Assembly: GCF_026672545.1 (NCBI RefSeq)
Contig: NZ_JAPPRJ010000007.1
Location: 1 to 64,000 of the forward strand
Length of the DNA stretch: 64,000 bases
Direction: 5' to 3'
Source of the DNA: Rhizobium sp. SL86
Lineage (GTDB): Bacteria > Pseudomonadota > Alphaproteobacteria > Rhizobiales > Rhizobiaceae
Under the pieces are notes generated by a model. That model saw only the letters and a list, made by a program, of their open reading frames with translations, was not told the DNA's origin and made no database searches. Made by a program: the position numbers and the translations under genes. Shown one piece after another: positions 36,572 through 45,654 of this stretch (positions within the stretch are counted from its first letter, which is position 1; each line of letters starts with the position of its first letter).

Positions 36572-39534
36572 ACCTGTTGCGTCGTTCACCCTCGTCATCG
36601 GGTCAATACATCTCACCGTCATTTGGCCTGGCGCTGTCGATGACGCTCTTGTTGCTCAGCATAGTTTCGGTTGCGGCTCTTCTCGGCCTGCTTCCGGATC
36701 GGCTTGCCTACCAACTCGAGGCCAGGGCGAGGGTGGCCGAAGCACTCACGCTTCAAATCGCCGCTGCAGCCACGAGAGACGAAATCGAAATCATCAACGA
36801 TACCATTTCCGCAGTACAACGACGCGACGAATCGGTCAGGTCTATCGCGCTCAGGAGGGCATCCGGCGAGCTTGCGGCGGCGACGCCAAATCATGATGAA
36901 TTCTGGAACGGAACAGGAGACGGAAGATCACCCCAGACACACGTCCATGTCCCAATCTCTGATGGGACGGTGGGGTGGGGCGCCGTTGAAATAGTGTTCC
37001 AGCCGGTGGGGTCCCGGTTGTCTGTGCTTGGCATACCATTCGACCTCCTGCTGTTTTGCGGCTTTGTCGGCGTGTGCTCATTCGTCGGGATGTTTCTGAT
37101 CCTAGCTAGGAGTATGCGGCTCCTCGACATGACGAGGACGGTTCCGTCTCGGGTGCAGAGCGCTTTTGATACCTTATCAGATGGCGTCGCGGTCGTTGAC
37201 CCTCGCAGCAACATCTTGCTCGTTAATAAGTCGCTGGCAAATATACTCGACAGCGATCAGAACACGCTCGTTGATCATGAGCTCAGTGCTTTGCTGTGGC
37301 GAAAGTTGAAACGGGGGAGCGAGCTTGCCGAGCTGCCGTGGCTGACCGCTCTTCGCGAAAACAAGGCGGTCACCGATGTTCCAATGAACCTGCGGCGGGA
37401 AAGCGGCGACATCGTCAATATTTTGGTCAATGCAACCAGTATTTCCCCTGATGGCAAAACAGTCCATGGAGCTCTGGTAACGTTCAAGGATGTTACTGCC
37501 ATTGAGCGCAAAAGTCGCGATCTCTCGATCGCCTACAATAAGCTTCAGCAATCGGAGACGGAGATTAAAAAACAGAATAGCCAGCTCAAATATCTGGCCA
37601 ATCACGATCCACTCACCACCTGTCTCAATCGCCGAGCTCTGTTCGAGCAGTTTGAGCGAAAGTATCAGTCTGCTCTTTTGTCTGGCGGCGATTTGACCTG
37701 CCTCATGATCGATGTCGACCATTTCAAGAGCGTCAACGATACCTATGGTCATGCCGTTGGCGATGATGTCATCGCCGGCTTGGCACATACGTTGCTGGAA
37801 GCAGGCGGGCCAGATGACCTTGTCGGTCGCTACGGGGGTGAAGAATTCTGTCTGGTCCTCGACGGGGTGGACCTCAATGCGGCCAAGGAATTGGCCGAAG
37901 AACTCCGAGGGCTGGTGAAGCAACGGTCGCCTGAATGGCTCAAACAAGACAAGACCTTGTCGATTAGCATTGGAATCGCGCCCGTCGATGGGCAGGTTGG
38001 CACTGTTCACGCTGCCGTCAACAACGCTGACCAAGCGCTCTATGCGGCCAAGAAAGCGGGACGGGACCGGTCCGTCATCTGGAACCCATCGTCGGAAAAT
38101 TCCATTCTGCAGAATAAACCAGGTGACGAGCCTTTGGTCCGCCCCATTGGAGGTGAAGCTGAGAATGGGCGCGTCAAGCTTGTCCCGAAGCAAAAAACGC
38201 CACTGGAAAATTTCACACGCCGTATTGAAAAATCCTTGATCCAGTCGGGCGATGACCAGAATGCTATAGCAGTTATCTGCGTCAATCTGGATTCACAGAG
38301 CGAATGCGAGGCGCGTTTCGGCTCTCGCGTTTCGGCTGAACTTATGAGGAACGCATCCGACAGTCTCGACGCCATTTTCAGAGATGCCGACATGATGTCA
38401 TTGATGTCGGGGAAAGAGCGGAGGGTTTCCATTCAGCCAATTGATGTCAGTATGTTTCTGATCGAGCTTACCCAGGCGAACGACTCCGGCTCTTTGTTTT
38501 GGGTTTTGCAGCGCTTGGTTGAAAAGCTTTCTTCGCTGTTTAACTCTGTCGTAGGCGGGCCCCCGGTCCGCTTCAGTGTCGGTGCTTGTCTTTACTCCAA
38601 CGACGTGCAGACAGCTCGCGCCTTGATTGACAATGCGATCGCTGCGCAGCGACTGGCGTCGAGACAGGAGGGCGATCACACCTTCCAGGTCTTCTCATCC
38701 AACATGGCGTCTGTTGTCGACGACCGGAATTCGCTAGAAAAAGGCATCCAACAGGCCTTGCGCAACAGCGAGTTCCAGCTCCACTTCCAACCTATCATCA
38801 ATCTGAGTACCGGCGATGTTTCGGGCGCGGAAGTTCTATTGCGCTCAACCAACGAATACCTAAAAAACACCTCAATCGACGCCGTGATCCAGGTCGCGGA
38901 AAAGACCGGACTCATACATGACGTAAGCGAATACGTGTTCGGTAAGGCCTTCGCCATTATTAGCGAGTGGCATCGACAGGGCGTGAGTGTTCCGCTGATC
39001 TCGATCAACATCTCTGCCGAGCAGCTCAAGGGCAACGACATCATTTATGATATCCTAAAATCGGTAGAGACATATGGGGTCAATCCTGCCTCCATTCAGC
39101 TGGAAATGACAGAGTCGGCGATGGTGACCGACATCGTACAGACCTCAGAGATACTCAGGACGCTACAGACCTACGGCTTCCACATCGCACTGGATGATTT
39201 CGGTACCGGGCAATCGTCTTTGGCTCATTTGCTCGACTTTAACCCCGACACGATCAAGATCGACAAAAGCTTTGTTCAATCAATCGAAACCAATCAGGCA
39301 AATCAGATCCTCGTGACGACGATCGCTGATCTCTCGCGAAAAATTGGCGCCAAGGTGACCGCCGAAGGGGTTGAAACGCCACGGCAACTCGAGTTGTTGG
39401 CCGAAATGGGATGCCATCATGTTCAGGGTTACGTCATCTCTAAGGCTTTGCCGGCTGAACTGTTTGTTGAGTGGCTGCGAATGTTTCGAAGTGACAGCAC
39501 AGAAGCGAAGCCCGCCGCTTGCGCCGCCCGGTGA
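36568..39534 (+). CDS. Membrane-bound diguanylate cyclase/phosphodiesterase (PAS-GGDEF-GGDEF-like-EAL)
   Basis: This 988-residue protein has two membrane helices (about 18-45 and 150-172) flanking a periplasmic domain, and a PAS-like domain (about 190-320). A GGDEF domain carries GGEEF at 423-427. A degenerate second GGDEF-like domain without the signature spans about 560-710, and an EAL domain has EVL at 755-757, NISAEQL, EMTES, DDFGTG, KIDKSF and AEGVET. The inhibitory-site Arg of RxxD is replaced by Gly. The TTG start overlaps the adhesin stop (TTGA), with AAGGA upstream, so the two are translationally coupled. It probably tunes c-di-GMP for the adhesin system. Confidence 0.9.
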   Translation: MNLLRRSPSSSGQYISPSFGLALSMTLLLLSIVSVAALLGLLPDRLAYQLEARARVAEALTLQIAAAATRDEIEIINDTISAVQRRDESVRSIALRRASGELAAATPNHDEFWNGTGDGRSPQTHVHVPISDGTVGWGAVEIVFQPVGSRLSVLGIPFDLLLFCGFVGVCSFVGMFLILARSMRLLDMTRTVPSRVQSAFDTLSDGVAVVDPRSNILLVNKSLANILDSDQNTLVDHELSALLWRKLKRGSELAELPWLTALRENKAVTDVPMNLRRESGDIVNILVNATSISPDGKTVHGALVTFKDVTAIERKSRDLSIAYNKLQQSETEIKKQNSQLKYLANHDPLTTCLNRRALFEQFERKYQSALLSGGDLTCLMIDVDHFKSVNDTYGHAVGDDVIAGLAHTLLEAGGPDDLVGRYGGEEFCLVLDGVDLNAAKELAEELRGLVKQRSPEWLKQDKTLSISIGIAPVDGQVGTVHAAVNNADQALYAAKKAGRDRSVIWNPSSENSILQNKPGDEPLVRPIGGEAENGRVKLVPKQKTPLENFTRRIEKSLIQSGDDQNAIAVICVNLDSQSECEARFGSRVSAELMRNASDSLDAIFRDADMMSLMSGKERRVSIQPIDVSMFLIELTQANDSGSLFWVLQRLVEKLSSLFNSVVGGPPVRFSVGACLYSNDVQTARALIDNAIAAQRLASRQEGDHTFQVFSSNMASVVDDRNSLEKGIQQALRNSEFQLHFQPIINLSTGDVSGAEVLLRSTNEYLKNTSIDAVIQVAEKTGLIHDVSEYVFGKAFAIISEWHRQGVSVPLISINISAEQLKGNDIIYDILKSVETYGVNPASIQLEMTESAMVTDIVQTSEILRTLQTYGFHIALDDFGTGQSSLAHLLDFNPDTIKIDKSFVQSIETNQANQILVTTIADLSRKIGAKVTAEGVETPRQLELLAEMGCHHVQGYVISKALPAELFVEWLRMFRSDSTEAKPAACAAR

Positions 39535-39782
39535 TGACCTCGATCCGTCGGTATCCGCCTTCATGACGAGCCTCATGCATGGCTTCATCAATGACTCCAG
39601 CCATCGCAACGGCTGCTCCACGATGAGGCCTCACGAAAAGCTCGAACCTGGGTATCACCGGCTAGGATTGCACAACTTTTGCTGATGCGCCGCGTGAAGA
39701 ACCCCACCTTTGAAAATTGTGAGCCATGGCGTTACCGGGTACTTGGCGCACTCATTCCTGATCTCGATGATGTCGTTGATCG

Positions 39783-40765
39783 GTAAGCGATGTGCTCAGG
39801 CCACGGCTTTGAGTTTGCGGTTTGCGGTATAGGCCCACGGCAACAGGTCGTCGATCTGGCTGTTTGAATGGCCGTTGACGATCCTGGTGAGGACATCTGA
39901 GAGATAGGCCAGTGGCTCGACATGGTTGAGCTTGGCAGTCTCGATGAGCGAGGCGATGGTCGCCCAGTGTTCGGCCCCGGCGTCGGAACCGGCAAATAGC
40001 GCGTTTTTGCGATTGAGGGCAATTGGCCTGATGGATCGCTCGACGGTGTTGGAGTCGATTTCGATCCGGCCGTCGTCGATGAAGCGGATCAAGCCCTCCC
40101 AGCGTGACAAGGCATAGCGGATAGCTTCGGCGAGCTTTGTCTTTTGGCTGATGTAGCCGAGTTGTTCACGCAGCCAGGGAGCGAGGCTATCGATGATCGG
40201 GCGGCTCTTTTGTTGGCGCGTGGCGCTACGCTCCTCGTTTGTGAGGCCACGTATCTCGTCTTCGATCCTGTAGAGTTCGCCGATGCGTTTGAGCGCCTCG
40301 CTGGCAATGGGTGCCGGGCCAGCGGCGGCCAGCTCATAAAAGCGGCGTCGAACGTGAGACCAGCAGAAGGCCAGCAACACGGTGTTCTTTGCCGCGAGCG
40401 GACGATATCCGCTGTAACCGTCGACCTGCAGGATGCCGACGAAGCCGTCGAGATGGGCCATCGGCCGTTCGCCTTTGCGATCCGGCGCATAGACATAGGC
40501 GACGCCGGGTGGATCATTTCCCTGCCACGGCCGGTCATCTCGTGCATAAGCCCAGAGCTGGCCGGTCTTGGTCTTGCCGCGTCCCGGATCGAGCACCGGG
40601 GCCGTCGTCTCGTCGGCAAAGAGCTTGGACGACGACTTCAAATGATCAAGCAGCCGCTGATGAACGGGGCGAAGATGCCAGGCGGCACGACCGACCCAGT
40701 CGGCGAGCGTCGAACGGTCGAGGTCGATGCCCTGACGCTTGTAGATTTGCGCCTGGCGATAAAGA
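39783..40765 (-). pseudogene. IS66-family transposase TnpC, C-terminal fragment
   Basis: The minus frame runs from about 40764 (LTLYRQAQIYKRQGIDLDRS) to the stop at 39796. It includes FADETTAPVLDPGRGKTKTG, GYSGYRPLAAKNTVLLAFCWSHVRRRFYE and NTVERSIRPIALNRKN, core motifs of IS66 TnpC. The N-terminal third, and the tnpA and tnpB genes, are missing. GTAAGCG at 39783 is the IS66-type left terminus. The 39535-39782 stretch before it holds no gene that I can see. Confidence 0.85.
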
Positions 40766-41206
40766 GTAAGCGGTTATGCGACACGACGTCCAAGCATTTC
40801 AGAGGACCGGAATTGGGCACGGCTGATAGTCGTATCGAAAAGCCAAGGGGGCTATCGCCCGAAAGTTCGCCGCAGGATCCTTCACGCTATGTGGATCTCC
40901 GGGAAACCCTTCCGCTGGTCATCGCAAGAGCCGAGTGAGTTCGCATGATTTCTGCCAATGTCCTTATAATGGATTGGAAGTCACCAATGGCTGTGCGGAC
41001 GACCATCAGCTCAGTCGTTGTCGCTCTACTTGTTGGATTACAGACAGCAGTAACCTGTCGAAACAGGGCCGACACGAATAAGATAGCCTTGAGCAAACAA
41101 AAGCTGCCTCCTGATATGCCAACAACGAGCCGCTTCAGGGAGCACATCACTTCCAGCCTCCGCGGCGTGTTCATTCAGCCCCACGCGCAGGTCGCCTAAG
41201 AATGGC
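40766..41206. other. 441-bp stretch without a recognised gene
   Basis: It begins with GTAAGCGGTTATGCG, which again looks like an IS66-type left terminus but in the same orientation as the one at 39783. A short frame at 40945-41199 (MISANVLIMDWKSP, then a hydrophobic SSVVVALLVGL) could encode 84 residues, but it has no ribosome site or known relative that I recognise. Confidence 0.4.
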
Positions 41207-41237
41207 ATGGTCGCCAACCGGGGTGATTGGCGACCAT
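41207..41237. terminator. Perfect 11-bp stem-loop downstream of the EF-hand gene
   Basis: ATGGTCGCCAA and TTGGCGACCAT form a perfect stem with a 9-nt loop. It lies 36 bp past the pre-insertion stop of the EF-hand gene on the minus strand, so it is probably that gene's terminator, now separated from it by the IS5-family element. There is no strong T-run. Confidence 0.5.
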
Positions 41238-41287
41238 TGGTTCAGATTCGGTGCGGCCCTGTGTGTTTTATCACACTACATCGCTGA

Positions 41288-42220
41288 GAGGCTGCCTCAA
41301 AAAGAGGTGGGTGATTTCAAGAGGTTATGATTCCTTCGGATTTGCGAAGAATCGATGGAGTTCACGATGGCCTGGACTGAAATCACCCGTCGGCAATATG
41401 CCCGGCGAACGGCACGCTACGCAAGTGACATGACGGATCGGGAATGGGTGTTGGTTGAGCCTTTCCTGCCGATGCCGCGCTGCCTGGGCCGTCCCCGCAC
41501 CACGGATTTGCGCGAGGTCGTCAACGCTCTGCTTTACATCGCCATGACCGGTTGCCAGTGGCGAATGCTGCCGAAGGATTTCCCACCCTGTTCAACCGTG
41601 CAGCGTTATTTCTATGAATGGCGGACGCTGGGACTTTGGGCGCGCATCAACCATCATCTGGTGATGGAAGCCCGCGAGCTGGAGGCAAGAGAGGCAAGTC
41701 CGACGGCCGGTGTGATCGATAGCCAAAGCGTGAAAACCACGAAAAGCGGCGGCATACGAGGCTATGATGCGGGCAAGAAGATCAAAGGCCGTAAGCGCCA
41801 CATCATCGTTGATACACTCGGTCTGATGGTCGGTCTGGTGGTGCACACCGCCGACATCCAGGATCGCGACGGTGCTCCCGATCTCCTGAAATCCATCCGA
41901 CACCGGTGGCCATGGTTGTTGCATGTCTTCGCCGATGGTGGCTATGCAGGCGACAAGCTGAAGCGGCGGCTGAAGAAGATCGGGCGCTGGACGATTGAGA
42001 TCATCAAGCGCTCGGATAAGGCCAAAGGCTTCGAGGTTCTGCCACGGCGCTGGGTCGTTGAGCGGACCTTCGCGTGGCTCGGCAGGTGCCGAAGATTGGC
42101 CAAAGATGTCGAACGCTCCATCGCATCAGCCGAAGCGTGGATCATGATCGCCCACATCCGCCTGATCACCCGCAGGCTTGCAAGGTACCGATATCATTGA
42201 AGGCTTTTCGAGTCAGACTC
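41288..42220 (+). mobile_element. IS5-family element (IS427-type), complete
   Basis: The 933-bp element has 17-bp inverted ends (GAGGCTGCCTCAAAAAG at 41288-41304, and CTTTTCGAGTCAGACTC at 42204-42220; 14 of 17 match). It is flanked by a TGA duplication (41285-41287 and 42221-42223), fitting the TNA target of IS427-type elements. It inserted into the 3' end of the EF-hand gene. Confidence 0.9.
41367..42200 (+). CDS. IS5-family transposase
   Basis: This is a 277-residue single-frame transposase. Its DDE motifs are in AGVIDSQSVKTTKSGG (Asp), HVFADGGYAGDKLKRRLKK (Asp) and RRWVVERTFAWLGRCRRLAKD (Glu). It looks complete. ATG 41367 (MAWTEITRRQY) has GGAG 6 nt upstream; an in-frame ATG at 41355 is also possible. 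It probably can mobilise the element. Confidence 0.92.
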   Translation: MAWTEITRRQYARRTARYASDMTDREWVLVEPFLPMPRCLGRPRTTDLREVVNALLYIAMTGCQWRMLPKDFPPCSTVQRYFYEWRTLGLWARINHHLVMEARELEAREASPTAGVIDSQSVKTTKSGGIRGYDAGKKIKGRKRHIIVDTLGLMVGLVVHTADIQDRDGAPDLLKSIRHRWPWLLHVFADGGYAGDKLKRRLKKIGRWTIEIIKRSDKAKGFEVLPRRWVVERTFAWLGRCRRLAKDVERSIASAEAWIMIAHIRLITRRLARYRYH

Positions 42221-43048
42221 TGAGGCTGTGGTTTCGGTCAGTTCGTCACCGTTCAGCAACGCATAAGCCTTCAGGACTTCTTCGAGCTTCAAATTCACAT
42301 CGGATAGATCGATTATGGTCTGGTCCGAATCGTCCCATTGGCCGGCGGAGATCGGTTCGGTCGGCCACCGTTCCTTCATGACTGCCAATTCATCGACGCT
42401 GATGACACCATCCCCATCAGAATCGAAATTGGCAAACAGGTTGACCGCCATTTCATCGCTTACGTCTTCAGGTCTTCCGGCAAGGAACTCCGCCTCGGAG
42501 ATTTCACCATCGCCGTTGGTATCGAGAGCATCCAGCGCGTCCGTCGAGCCCTCATCCGTCTGATCGGATACCATGTCCGTTGGCGGTGGCGGACCAACGG
42601 CGCGGTTGGCCGCTGGGTCACCGCTGTCATACTCTTCGGCACTGATAGAACCATCACCGTCGGCATCCAGATGGTTGAACAAGTTCGTCGCCATGTCGTC
42701 GGTCACATCATCCGGCTTGCCGGCCAGGAACTCCGTCTTGGACAAGACGCCGTCAGCGTCCGCATCCAGTTCGGACAGACGATCCTGCCGCGCTTCGTCC
42801 CCGTTTTCCGCAGAGGTTTCGCTGCTACCGGATGATTGAGCCATGTTAAGCGACATGGATATCAGTGCAGACAGCAACTGACTGAGCGCACTGTTGCCGT
42901 CTACACTCTCCGAGCCACCGGAGAGTAAGCCACTGCCCTGCGGGCCAGAGCTTTCGGTGGTGTTCATTCCGCTTTGGACGCCGGACTGAAGGCCCGAGTA
43001 CAACTTGAGATCATAACGCGCGTTGTTTATGGATGAAATACTGGTCAT
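42194..43048 (-). CDS. EF-hand calcium-binding protein, C-terminus altered by IS5
   Basis: This 284-residue protein has four EF-hand loops: DADADGVLSKTE, DADGDGSISAEE, DTNGDGEISEAE and DSDGDGVISVDE. They are grouped in two pairs with repeated EFLAGKPDDV/EFLAGRPEDV helices, after a Ser/Gly-rich N-terminus. The start at 43048 (MTSISSINNARYD) has AGGGAGAG upstream. The last residues, ESDSKSLQ, come from the IS5-family end. Removing the element and one TGA restores TTASAM and a stop, so only two native residues were lost. It probably binds calcium; role and location are unknown, though it lacks an obvious signal peptide. Confidence 0.88.
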   Translation of the reverse strand: MTSISSINNARYDLKLYSGLQSGVQSGMNTTESSGPQGSGLLSGGSESVDGNSALSQLLSALISMSLNMAQSSGSSETSAENGDEARQDRLSELDADADGVLSKTEFLAGKPDDVTDDMATNLFNHLDADGDGSISAEEYDSGDPAANRAVGPPPPTDMVSDQTDEGSTDALDALDTNGDGEISEAEFLAGRPEDVSDEMAVNLFANFDSDGDGVISVDELAVMKERWPTEPISAGQWDDSDQTIIDLSDVNLKLEEVLKAYALLNGDELTETTASESDSKSLQ

Positions 43049-43126
43049 CGTTCTCTCCCTTGAGGAGCGTACCTGCTTTTTTTGTTGGGGGGAGCATGTT
43101 CGCGCCACGCAAAAAAGGCGAACGAC

Positions 43127-43140
43127 TCACGATATCGTGA
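43127..43140. promoter_or_regulatory. Perfect 14-bp palindrome upstream of the EF-hand gene
   Basis: TCACGATATCGTGA is a perfect inverted repeat 79 bp upstream of the EF-hand start, in a 380-bp region without genes. It could be an operator, but no cognate regulator is visible. Confidence 0.5.
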
Positions 43141-43555
43141 ATCGATATCAAACAGAAGGCCAGCATACCGAAAGAGGCGTCGATTTACTGCTTGAGGAAG
43201 GCTTACAAACCAACCTGACATGCTTCGCGCAAGCTTCGCCGCGATTAGTCAGGGTCACCGGCGGGCGTAGGTTCGATAGGTGTGGGAAAAAAGTCGCTTT
43301 ACGGCCAACGAGCGTCCATGCTTCCGCAACAAAGCCGGCAGTCGCAATGGAAGGACGTGAAGCGGAGGGTTGCCGCAGCAGACAAAGGAGACCCATCCAC
43401 GCCGTTTCGCGGCGCCTCCTGCTGGGTCTCGGGAGCGCATCTCAACCAGCCAGCACCTGGCCGCAATCGACAGGATTTGGGGCGCCCGCATCTAGGCCGT
43501 AGTGACGATTTAACGGTCCCGGTAGGGACGATGGTTGCCCATCGCCCCCCGGCCA

Positions 43556-43588
43556 GATCCGTACGTGCGGCACTACCGCATACGGCTC
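43556..43588 (-). ncRNA. Group II intron domain V
   Basis: The minus strand gives GAGCCGTATGCGGTAG and then CCGCACGTACGGATC, a 33-nt domain V hairpin with its two-nucleotide bulge. It overlaps the 3' end of the reverse transcriptase frame by a few codons. Domain VI (GGGGCGATGG GCAA CCATCGTCCC) follows. Confidence 0.9.
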
Positions 43589-44632
43589 CTATCGGATGTT
43601 GTGACGGTGAACCGAGCATCTGGATGCGGGTGCAACAGACGACATGGCGGCAGGTATTTGCGAAGCAGCCTTTGGAATCGATCCCAAGGCAGCCGGTGTC
43701 TCTGGCTTCGACGCATCAAAGCGTGTCGCCAGGCGCGACCAACTTCCCAGCGGAGCCCTCCCAATCTTCTCAGATTGTCGGGCACCGCATGGTAGTTCAA
43801 ATACCCCTGCAACACTTGCCTTAGCCACCGACCTACTATTGCCACTGGTTCATGGCGCCGTCGCATTAGCGTTTCCCGAATGGCCGTCAGCGTCGTGCGC
43901 ATTCGCTTCTTGATTGTCAGACGGACAATCTTGAAGCCTCCATCATTGCGCCGCCTGCCGCAGCAGTGCGTGAATCCCAGAAAGTCGAAGGTCTCTGGCT
44001 TGCGGATACCACGTTCCCGGCATTGTCGCGCGGCATACCGCCCGAAGCGAATCAGCCGCGTCTTCTCCGGGTGTAGTTGCAAGCCGAACTGAGCGAGCCG
44101 CTCCCGCAATGCTTGCAGAAAGCGCTGCGCCTCTCCTTCGTACTGGAACCCGTGTCACGCTGTCGTCGGCATAACGGACAATGATCACGTCGCCTTTGGC
44201 ATGTCGAGTACGCCATTGCTGGACCCATAAATCCAATGCGTAATGCAGATAGATATTCGATAGCACGGGGCTAATTACAGATCCTTGGGGAGTTCCTCGC
44301 GTCGATGCCACGCGGCGGCCATCCTCAATCGTGCCCGCTTTCAACCATTTGTAGATCAGACGTATCAGCCGGCGGTCACCAACTCGATGCGACAGGAAAC
44401 GGAGCATCCACTCGTGATCGATTTCATCGTAAAACGAGCGAATATCCGCGTCCAATATCCAGTTGATCTTCCGTTTGTCGATCCCAACCCACAAGGCGTC
44501 CAGCGCGTCATGCTGTCCCCTTCCTTGTCGGAACCCATATGAGAAGCCCAGGAAGTCCTGCTCATAGATCGCGTTCAGGACCGTGGTAACGGCCATCTGC
44601 ACGACTTTTTCTTCCAGCGCTGCAATGCCGAG
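43573..44632 (-). pseudogene. Group II intron reverse transcriptase/maturase, truncated and frameshifted
   Basis: The N-terminal piece starts in LGIAALEEKVVQMAVTTVLN, runs through DADIRSFYDEIDHEWMLRFL and TPQGSVISPVLSNIYLH to YADD, where an extra A near 44152 shifts the frame. The second piece, from 44109, reads RERLAQFGLQLHPEKTRLI, FDFLGFTHCCG and the maturase region. About the first 60 residues are missing at the IS21 junction. It cannot make a functional protein. Confidence 0.88.
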
Positions 44633-45184
44633 TGTTGGTTTCCGCGCGGAACTGAGCCGGTTAGGCGCATAATTTCCATTGAGAATTGAGCCATGTGAAC
44701 CTTCCCCCCAACGCGGAGAGCGACGGGGGCAACGGAGTGATCCACATGGGACTTTTAAACATCATCCGCCGGATGGCGCTGCGCGAGAAGCTGTCAGTGC
44801 GCGAGATCAGTCGGCGTACGGGGCTGTCGCGCAACACGATCGCGAAGTATTTGAGCGCGGGCACGATCGAGCCGACGTTCACGGTACCGGAACGACCGAG
44901 CAAGCTTGATCCATTCGCTGACAAACTGGCGGCCTGGCTGAAGACCGAGGCCGGAAGATCACGCAAGCAGCGCCGAACGCTGAAGCAGCTTCATGCCGAT
45001 CTGGTGGCTCTCGGCTTTACCGGCTCCTATGGTCGGGTCGCCGCGTTCGCCCGTGAGTGGCGGGTTGAGCAGCAGACATCGGGCCGCGGCATATTCGTTC
45101 CCCTATCTTTCCGTGCAGGCGAAGCATTCCAGTTCGATTGGAGTGAAGACTATGCCGTGATCGGCGGCGAGCGCACGAAGCTTC
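44633..45184 (+). mobile_element. Truncated second copy of the inner IS21-family element
   Basis: The left 28-bp end (44633-44660) and following 520 bp match the element at 18472-20578 in opposite orientation. The copy stops abruptly within istA after GGERTKLQ near 45184. The right end and istB are absent. The lost RT N-terminus of the intron suggests that one deletion removed the right part of this copy and adjoining intron DNA. Confidence 0.88.
44746..45184 (+). pseudogene. istA: istA 5' fragment
   Basis: It encodes the first 146 residues of IstA starting MGLLNIIRRMALREKL. The text is identical to the intact copy at 18945-20465, except Ala for Pro in LSFRAGEAF. The frame continues into foreign sequence to 45300. 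Confidence 0.88.
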
Positions 45185-45654
45185 AACGCTCATACGGATC
45201 GGTCCGCCCCAGTCTCCTGCATCGGTACTCTCGCCTTGCGGTTTCTCCGCTTGGGCTTCTCCCTTGGCATCAGGAGCCTGGTTCCTGCAGTTCCGCGTAA
45301 AAGCCTGTATTCGACTCACGCCCCCTCTACGCCGGTCGCCGCCCGCCCAGTCATCAGGCACCCGGCGGACTTGTCCCAGGATGACGAAACAATCCTGGTT
45401 TCGACGACGCTTTATTCATAACGGCGCGTCTTCGGAGGGTTCACTTTCGTTCGTCTTTCGAACACTCACCTGCTCGGATCTCGTCCGAACTTTTCATCCG
45501 ACGCTCACCACCACGGCTCTTTACCGCAGCAACTCGGACTGGTTTGAGACCCGCTCCTGAAAGCCGATCTCGGGGGGCCGTCCCCCATCATTTACGCAGC
45601 TTTTCGCTACGGTCTTAGTTCATATTGAACTCCTTCCGCTGCTCTGCAGCACAC
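45185..45654 (-). ncRNA. Probable 5' ribozyme part of the split group II intron
   Basis: On the minus strand the sequence begins GTGTGCTGC, matching the GUGYG 5' consensus. It contains many short complementary blocks, such as GGGGGACGGCCCCCC. It continues to the IS21 junction, across which the intron reverse transcriptase follows. No gene is convincing here. Assignment rests on position, the 5' motif and the lack of coding. Confidence 0.5.

Larger units (their letters stand above)
43522..45654 (-). mobile_element. Group II intron, split by a truncated IS21-family copy
   Basis: On the minus strand a GTGTG 5' end is at 45654, structured sequence without a good reading frame to 45185, then the IS21 fragment (44633-45184), a reverse transcriptase gene (44632-43573), domain V (43588-43556), domain VI and an AC 3' end near 43522. 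The 5' end interrupts an IS630 transposase just after VFIDE. I could not find the rest of the IS630 gene beyond the 3' end, so the locus is rearranged. Confidence 0.65.

Noticed and set aside
43023..43502. 159-residue plus-strand frame beside the EF-hand gene
   Set aside because: It has no ribosome site, starts inside the EF-hand 5' end on the other strand, and shows no protein-like composition.
43299..43521. Possible continuation of the IS630 transposase beyond the intron 3' end
   Set aside because: Joining the exons gives no recognisable IS630 core in any frame.
45017..45361. 114-residue minus-strand frame across the IS21/intron junction
   Set aside because: It spans two unrelated elements and is best explained by intron and IS DNA without a gene.
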